Source: Lingula anatina (taxonomy: Eukaryota > Brachiopoda > Lingulata > Lingulida > Lingulidae). Taken from it: a stretch of 26,543 nucleotides of DNA. Below the pieces are notes generated by a model. It saw only the letters and a program-made list of their open reading frames with translations, did no database searches and was not told the DNA's origin. Location of the stretch: assembly GCF_001039355.2 (NCBI RefSeq), contig NW_019773879.1, positions 1-26,543 on the forward strand, in the 5' to 3' direction. Below, piece after piece: positions 20,991 to 26,543 of the stretch (positions are counted from its first letter, which is position 1; the number at the start of each line of letters is the position of its first letter). Made by a program: the position numbers and the translations under genes.

Positions 20991-21010
20991 TTTTTTTTTT
21001 TTTTTTTTTT
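20991..21010 (+). repeat. T20 homopolymer
   Basis: Twenty T followed by CAG. It looks like a perfect acceptor, but no open frame follows on the plus strand. Confidence 0.95.
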
Positions 21011-22437
21011 CAGAAAAAATAACCCACTCTACTTTAATGGTAGCACAAAATCAAGACTTACACAAACAAAAAACAACTACAGGTACAAAGTTTCTACCAG
21101 CTATAATTAAAAAATTAGAAAGAGAAAGAGAAGACCAGGAAATTTCTAACTGCACTAGCATTTTTCTATCCCAATTTACCATACTATTATTCTGGTTTAC
21201 CTTGCCACTGCCTCCCTCTCCCACCCACCCCACCACTAATGGTAAATGAAGAACGTGCAGCATGGACCTGGAGGACTGGGGTGTGTCTTTTTTACAAACT
21301 AAAGGATGAATAAATTATTTTGTTTTGGAAATGTGGCAGATGCTGATTCATGGGGAGAGGTTATTTGGGGCTGCCAGGCGTCCCAAGACATACACCTAAA
21401 TGATCTTTTTTTTTTTAGTTCTGTATTGTACATGTGTTATATGATGCATCCCCTCCACCCCTGGCCCAAAGCATAGCAATCCATCTCTATATTCCAAGTA
21501 TGTACTTACCTCTTAAGTATATACACCCAAATATATATCCCAAAAGTAAGCTTTGCTGGTATTTGGTCACCAGAACTCAGATTCACACAAAATATACATG
21601 CATATATTGCCAACCAGTCCAAAATATTGTCAAAACCTGCAACTTACCTTGCTGTCCAAGTCCAATTCAATACTGTACCAGTCCCAGTAGTTCACTTATC
21701 CAGGATAATTCACTTTTCTCGACGAACTAGAGTCAGTATCTCCAGGGACATTTCGAATCAGTCATGTGCATAGTTTTAATGGTCATAAGTAGAGAAAATC
21801 CCTGTGAATTTACTGTCCTAGTCCAGGAAGCAGAGCACACTTCTTGATAAACAAGCCTGCGTATCTTTACGACAAGCATTCAGATACAGCAGTGGAGTGG
21901 AAAAATGTCCCCGCTCCTAAATGCCGTCAAGTACAAAAACCACAACAGTATTATGTCAATGTTATTCCATCTTAAATGGAAAAGAATGAGAATAAAAAAA
22001 ATCCCACTTTGTCCTCAAAGAGCAGATTTAAGTAATTGTGAGCAAATGGGGACAAAGACAAGCAAATACAGGGATGTACTGTTAGAGGGTACGACATGTG
22101 GGTGCCTGCATGTGACATGAGCATTGTTTCAATGTGTCCATGTGTGCTGTCTCAGAGCACTTTTTTTTTTCTTTTTGATAATGCATTTTTTCCTTTTATC
22201 CAACTTGTGTTTTGGTGTAAATTCATATCATAAAGATATATAAAACAGCATAATTAAGTGTGACACTTTTGAAGAAAACAATTTTAATCTTTGCTATATG
22301 TAATATCCACTTTTCACAAAACACTTTTTACACTTGGAGTTTTTCATCACAGCAATGTCTTAAATCATGATTTCTTTTTTCAATCACATTCATATTGTGA
22401 GCACCTCTTTACCAGAACATAATTCAGACCATCTTAC
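21011..22437. other. noncoding stretch with isolated minus-strand donor motifs
   Basis: Minus donors GCAAG|GTAAGTTG (about 21646) and AGAG|GTAAGTAC (about 21511) are near consensus, but the open segments behind them are short or lack good acceptors. 21750-22120 is more balanced in composition. No gene is called. Confidence 0.3.
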
Positions 22438-22522
22438 CTTCCTTAATCAGTTTCGTGGCTGCTGTATCAGTAAAGCATGCTAAAATATCTCTCTCCTTGT
22501 CACAGTCAAGTGGCAAGCCAAT
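22438..22522 (-). CDS. candidate internal exon, 85 nt, unidentified gene
   Basis: This is one of the best-formed exon candidates. On the minus strand, an acceptor with pyrimidine content (CTATCTTTGCTGTAG) is followed by 85 nt open in only one frame, then the donor GGAAG|GTAAGATG. The translation starts IGLPLDCDKERDILACFTDT and ends AATKLIKE, with one base (G) left for the next exon. The reading frame carries a TAG immediately upstream, at the acceptor itself, so the exon start is fixed. The residue mix is balanced (charged, hydrophobic, several Cys and Thr), unlike the low-complexity frames around it. I do not recognise the family. Phase is 0 at the start and 1 at the end, compatible with 26489-26543 before it and 18235-18430 after it. 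Confidence 0.5.
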
Positions 22523-22665
22523 CTACAGCAAAGATAGCTTAGCAACATGGCAATACCTGCTGATTGTATGAAGTTCTGTTTGCTTGTGCAGCAATACATG
22601 GTGATAATATGTATTTGTATATAACACCTTATAGCTTCTGTTGCCAATGACAGAAGAATGTAGGT

Positions 22666-22678
22666 GGGGGGGGGGGGG
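22666..22678 (+). repeat. G13 homopolymer
   Basis: Thirteen G inside a G-rich patch (22661-22703). Confidence 0.9.
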
Positions 22679-22796
22679 TGAAGTAGAGTGTGGAGGGGGC
22701 TAAGGGTTAGGAGTAGAGGATAATTAATGCATTATTATTTTTTGCCATCTTAAAATCTTTCACTAAATGTATTCAACCTTTCAAATTAATATATAT

Positions 22797-22812
22797 CATG
22801 CATGCATGCATG
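22797..22812 (+). repeat. (CATG)4
   Basis: Perfect self-complementary tetranucleotide run. Confidence 0.9.
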
Positions 22813-22848
22813 AAAGCACAGTCAAAGCACGGCATTCATAGACACTAT

Positions 22849-22894
22849 ACACATGTGCACGCACACACTAACACACACATACACACACACACAC
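22849..22894 (+). repeat. interrupted (CA)n tract
   Basis: CA dinucleotides with TG, TA and AT interruptions. Confidence 0.9.
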
Positions 22895-24139
22895 TATTAG
22901 TCACTATAAAGGAACTTGGCATAAGTGTTTTCTTGAATCAAGGAAACGATTGTAGCAGAGTTTGCTGAAATTAAACAAGTAACCCTGCAGTATCAGCACC
23001 AGTCACTGAAAATAGCACAGGCATGTTTTCAAATAATAGAAGTCTCTGGAAATCTCTGAAACTCAGGCTGGAGCAGCCAGTCAAATACACTATGTGTGTG
23101 ATTGTTCTCAAATCACTGCAATTCACATTCTCTCACACACATTGTCAGTGTCCAAACACATCCCAGGGAGGTCACCACTTGTGTTTTGGCCAGAGGCAAT
23201 GCTATTCATTGATTCTTGTTAATTTTTTATGTCAATATAAAGAGAGTCAATTTTGATAGGTATAAGCATGTTTGCATAATGACCAATACCAAGTTTACTA
23301 ATAAGTCAATTAATTTTTTCATTATTTTCAGTTGTTTTCATTACACATCCAAGACAATATTAACAATGCAACCTGAGACTGAAAGTTGGTCCAAATTTTA
23401 TACCTAAAAATTACTTCATGTCAAGATTAATCCCTAAAAGTCATCCACTAAAATTAACAAATTGCTCTAAAACATTATTTCTTTCTTTTTATGAGACAGG
23501 TGCAATATCTTATTAAGTGGATGACTAACGGTCTATATTACCTCACATATGATTTCAAAAAACTTAGTCTAAAAGCATAGACCATGAATTTTCAGTCTTA
23601 CATAAGTTTTCTTTTGAAATATCGCACTAATTAAATAATGTTCCACAAACCACTTTTGTAAATATACAAAATATCAGTTATCACACTTTCATGTTTAGGC
23701 AATTTTTTAAATGGACAATAACTTGAAATAAAAAGTCAACTTGGAAATACCATTTAACAAGACTGTAATGGAAGCTAAGAGGGTTATTCAGTGAACAAAA
23801 GAGTCCTCAAGTGCCAATTCAAAGTATACAACAACAAGAGATCAATAAAATTATGGTTAAATTTATTGTAGTCCTTTCACACTCTCACAACAGCCTGGAA
23901 GTTAAAAGAGTTGTTTACTTCACAATGGACTCTTATTTGTTTTGTTAAAAGGATATGTGTGTAGTTAACACCCTGATCAAGCTCCCTGGTGACCCCAGGG
24001 GGTTAACCCCAGGGATCAGAGTCAACCTAAACAACATATGCATACTAACCACCCCATCCAGGGTCTTTTTAAACCTGACTGGGAGGCTAATGTGGCCTTT
24101 GTTGTGGAATCAATTGAAGGTAAATATATAATTTTATTG
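22895..24139. other. noncoding stretch, no supported gene
   Basis: AT-rich. A plus-strand pseudo-exon at 24062-24119 is discussed in the findings. CCCTGGTGACCCCAGGG and GGTTAACCCCAGGGATC near 23985-24018 form overlapping short palindromes. Confidence 0.35.
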
Positions 24140-24260
24140 AGGGTGGGGAAGGGGGATGGGGATTGGAATGGTGGGATAAGGGATGAAAAGTGGGCTGGAA
24201 GTGATGGAATAAGGGATGGAGTTTGGGATGGGAGTGGTGGGTTAGGTGGTAGGGAGTGAG
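24140..24260 (+). repeat. degenerate GGGATGG-type purine-rich tract
   Basis: Irregular repeats of GGGAT, GGAAT and GGTGGG over about 120 bp, with many G3-G5 runs (potential quadruplex). The frames on both strands here are repeat artefacts. Confidence 0.8.
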
Positions 24261-24520
24261 ACAGAAGCAGTTGGCACACTAATGGGAGATTTGGAGATAG
24301 GATTTCCAAATAAACATTCCATCATTAAGAAATGACAAATTTCAAGTTTTCTTGAAAACTCAAAACCTCTTTAAATTTAAGTTTTTAAAAGCTTGAAATT
24401 TTACATTCTAAAAGTGATATCCTCTTAAGTTAACATATATATGCACTGGAAATTCTTCTGTGTTTTTCTTGGAAAGACACAGACTGAGTAAATAATATCA
24501 CACTAATTATCTGTATTTGA

Positions 24521-24555
24521 ACACACACACACATACACACGCACACACACACACA
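24521..24555 (+). repeat. interrupted (AC)n microsatellite
   Basis: AC run with AT and GC interruptions. Confidence 0.95.
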
Positions 24556-24614
24556 GAAGCCTATACTTTAATAACAAGCACCATTAAGACAGAGTTCCAT
24601 GTATAACAGGAATA

Positions 24615-24780
24615 CAGGGGCGGATCCAGAGATATTTTCTGACAGTCTTCCAAATAAACTTTGTTGATCCATCCATTTTTGACCGTCTTCCGACAGAAAA
24701 AAATTAGATACCTGTCAATGTAAACTTGAAAATCCGACCGTCTTCCAGAAGACCCAGAAGACTGCCACAATCCGCCCCTG
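24615..24780 (+). mobile_element. MITE family A, copy 3 (166 bp, best preserved)
   Basis: Perfect 11-bp inverted termini CAGGGGCGGAT and ATCCGCCCCTG, flanked by GAATA on both sides (5-bp target duplication, 24610-24614 and 24781-24785). Internal GTCTTCC repeats and CpGs are better preserved than in copies 1 and 2, suggesting the most recent insertion. The minus frame 24561-24770 is an artefact of this element. Confidence 0.88.
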
Positions 24781-25540
24781 GAATAGTACAGTTTTCATCT
24801 TCATATGAAGTGTAAAATGATGAATACTGATCACCAATTAAACCTGTGCCAGAGTTGACTGCAATCCCAGTGAAACAAATAGGAATTATTAATTCATAAT
24901 TATGAGGTAAAGATATAGTTCTAGTCTATACATAAATGTAGAATCTGTCCCAGCCACAGAAAAAATTGTCTGTGGTAGGTCAGGATGATACCTTACACCC
25001 CAACACCTGTTCCTGGCCTCATGTTTCACCTGCCCAAAGGTAAGATCTTAAGTACACCTCTTAACATATAGATCTAGTTACCTACATCGAAACTTTAAAA
25101 AAAACATTCTCAAAATGCATGGTTAAGCCCAGCTGTCAAAGCATGAAAGTATCTGGAAAAGGGCTTCGTATTGTTCTATATTACTTACTTTGCTGCACTG
25201 GTGTCAGGATCGAGTTGCTGATGACTAACTCAGAGAGGACAATTAAGATGTGGCATTTTTGTGCATGGATGTGTGATGCAAAGATAATAGTATGGTATTG
25301 GTGAACATTTTACATCTGAGAACAAGCTGTATATATTTTTTTATATTTTTTGCCTTCCATCAAAAGTGTAACTGCTGGGTGGTTATTATTTTTGGGGGGT
25401 TGTTGGATATCACAAAAGAGACTCAAAAAGAAAGGAAAATCCTAATGGGATTTAATTTATACATATGCCTTTATTCTTTTATTTTCATTATTATTTTTTG
25501 TTAACTTATAATTTCCTTAGTTTTCCTTACATCTACATAC
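24781..25540. other. mostly noncoding stretch with a weak 36-nt exon candidate
   Basis: 25189-25224 (minus) lies between a pyrimidine-rich acceptor (TGTCCTCTCTGAGTTAG) and the strong donor GCAAA|GTAAGTAA and is open in two frames. Phase does not join it to the main chain, so it is not called as a gene. Confidence 0.3.
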
Positions 25541-25587
25541 CTGATGAGTGTCAAGATGTGAATGTACATGTATGATGACTTCAAACT
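25541..25587 (-). CDS. weak candidate small exon, unidentified gene
   Basis: A 47-nt minus-strand segment lies between a very pyrimidine-rich acceptor (a run of T/C ending TTTATGAG, from the A/G-rich stretch at 25588-25620) and a good donor (ATCAG then GTATGTAG). Entered with two bases it reads FEVIIHVHSHLDTHQ and leaves no partial codon, so it could sit between 26489-26543 (frame leaving one base) and 22438-22522 (starting on a codon boundary). A second frame is also open. The short length and two open frames make this weak. It may be a chance pseudo-exon next to a simple-sequence tract. Confidence 0.18.
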
Positions 25588-25961
25588 CTCATAAATAAAG
25601 AAAAAAAAGAAGAAAAATATACGTATATACATGTATCTACACCAAACATACTAGGGAAATGCAAAAGCATGTTTTCATATTTTTTCTATGGTAACTTTCT
25701 AGCATACTGGTATAATTTAATATACTTTAGATTGTTAAAACAATTCCTAATTCAAGTGAAATAGCATGCCAGGTTTATCATATTCTGCTTATTAGCAAAT
25801 GATATCCTAAGCATTTTGACTATTGATTCCTTTTATCTTCAGGTGCTCGAAGTGCTCTTCTATTGTTAATATCTTACCACTTGAACAATGTATTCCTGTA
25901 TTTTGAGAACCATAACATGACAGCTCATCTTCTTTGAAAAAAAAAAAGAAAGAAAGAAAGG
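25588..25961. other. AT-rich noncoding stretch with an (AAAG)n end
   Basis: A-rich run followed by AAAG repeats at 25937-25961. Two TACATGTA octamers occur nearby (25565 and 25628). Confidence 0.6.
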
Positions 25962-25989
25962 TTATGGGGAGTTCTACTGGGACTTATTC

Positions 25990-26280
25990 TGCTGATTAAT
26001 CAGTAACAGACATCTGTGTCATTTTTAATAGAGTTCACAATATGCCTTGCTCCCACACCAATTAGGGCATATCAGATGCCATGGACGACGTTGCTATGAT
26101 TCAATTAGTGAAGTGTCTGTGCGTTCACTATTTCAGCACAAGAGATTTCTTACACATGTTAAACTATAAACTGAACCACTATCAACATTATCACTCGTTT
26201 TAATTAGGGCTAAATTAAGAGAAATTAAGCTCTTTAGATGAATTAAATAAACCTATTAATGAATTAAAACAGTAAATGCA
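25990..26280. promoter_or_regulatory. ATTA-rich block, possible homeodomain-type regulatory element
   Basis: Contains the 12-bp palindrome CTGATTAATCAG (25992-26003), CAATTAG twice, TTTTAATTAGGG and a series of AATTAA/ATTAATG motifs, plus GTTGCTATG (similar to an RFX half-site). In AT-rich DNA such motifs are partly expected, so this is a hint only. No open frame. Confidence 0.2.
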
Positions 26281-26488
26281 TTTAATAAATACACAAATAA
26301 ATACAAATGGTGAATCGTTCAAAGATTTACCTTATTTCACAAATGACATTGTCATTGGGTTAAATAGGCCATAGATAATTTTCTATGTATTTTAGTAGGG
26401 GAAATCAATATATATATATAATAATGATAATGTCCATTTCTGCAAATGTAGTGTAACATGTGTATTCCCGCGAAAAAAAAATACTTAC
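26281..26488. other. noncoding, intron side of 26489-26543
   Basis: AT-rich with TATATATATA near 26410. On the minus strand this would be the start of the intron after the exon at the window end. Confidence 0.4.
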
Positions 26489-26543
26489 TGAGTTTCTTGA
26501 GGTAAACGGTATTTTTACTCCGACTGAACATACTTTGGTCCTT
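26489..26543 (-). CDS. candidate internal exon (5' end beyond window), unidentified gene
   Basis: Read on the minus strand, the last 55 bases of the window are open in two frames and stop at a strong 5' splice site: exon ...AAACTCA followed by GTAAGTAT (intron starts at 26488). One frame gives KDQSMFSRSKNTVYLKKL with one base left over. The other gives RTKVCSVGVKIPFTSRNS with none left over, which joins without a phase gap to the strong candidate exon at 22438-22522. The third frame has a stop. The acceptor lies outside the window, so total length and upstream sequence are unknown. I do not recognise the product. Support is the donor consensus, the open frame and the consistency with other minus-strand candidates. 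A chance donor cannot be excluded. Confidence 0.4.

Noticed and set aside
20991-21013. Poly-T followed by CAG, a textbook acceptor
   Set aside because: The plus strand after it hits stops at once; simply a homopolymer.
25189-25224. Minus-strand 36-nt segment with strong splice signals
   Set aside because: Open in two frames and not phase-compatible with 22438-22522; kept only as a remark.
1-26543. CRISPR array, prophage, operon or bacterial replication origin
   Set aside because: No regularly spaced identical short repeats, no ribosome-binding-site/ORF structure, and the whole texture is eukaryotic.

Overview
The window reads as eukaryotic, animal-type nuclear DNA. It is strongly A+T-rich (about two thirds by eye). 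It contains no long open frame, many mono-, di- and tetranucleotide runs, two minisatellites, several short inverted-repeat elements of MITE type, and scattered short open segments bounded by GT/AG splice signals. A single N at 19228 indicates a draft assembly. TE termini such as CAGGGGCGGAT and CTGTAGCCAG, frequent TACATGTA, and the general texture suggest a marine invertebrate (mollusc, hemichordate, echinoderm or similar). That placement is inference; the sequence does not fix the taxon.

Coding content. None of the ATG-initiated ORFs of 60-121 codons looks like a complete gene. Reading the minus strand for acceptor/open segment/donor triplets gives a set of short candidate exons, 5' to 3': 26543-26489, 22522-22438, 18430-18235, 16930-16765, (14282-14256), 12621-12545, (11510-11429 or 8577-8543), 1685-1616 and 454-387. 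Codon phases are compatible across the proposed chain, best of all between 1685-1616 and 454-387. My working model is that most of the window is intronic sequence of one unrecognised minus-strand gene with small exons (27-196 nt) and introns of about 1-7 kb. The product could not be identified. The strongest single exons are 22438-22522, 1616-1685, 387-454 and 12545-12621. The others are weaker, and chance pseudo-exons are expected at this base composition.

Layout. 1-1095: one candidate exon in AT-rich DNA. 1117-1475: G-rich 116-bp minisatellite. 1616-1685: candidate exon. 2404-2722: 63/64-bp minisatellite. 4094-4336: decayed minus-strand open frame. 4894-5445: degenerate TCATG/TCATA simple-sequence tract. 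5857-6021, 10044-10211 and 24615-24780: three same-orientation copies of a ~166-bp MITE. 7891-7926: (AC)18. 10717-10771 and 12008-12186: inverted-repeat structures. 14256-14600: possible regulatory block. 15485-15890: two abutting minus-strand open frames. 16614-16724: CAGA/CAGG tract. 17949-18112: second MITE type. 18850-19260: less AT-rich block with an E2F-like site. 22438-22522: candidate exon. 24140-24260: G-rich tract. 25990-26280: ATTA-rich block. 26489-26543: candidate exon running off the end. No rRNA, tRNA, CRISPR array, origin or prokaryotic operon was seen.
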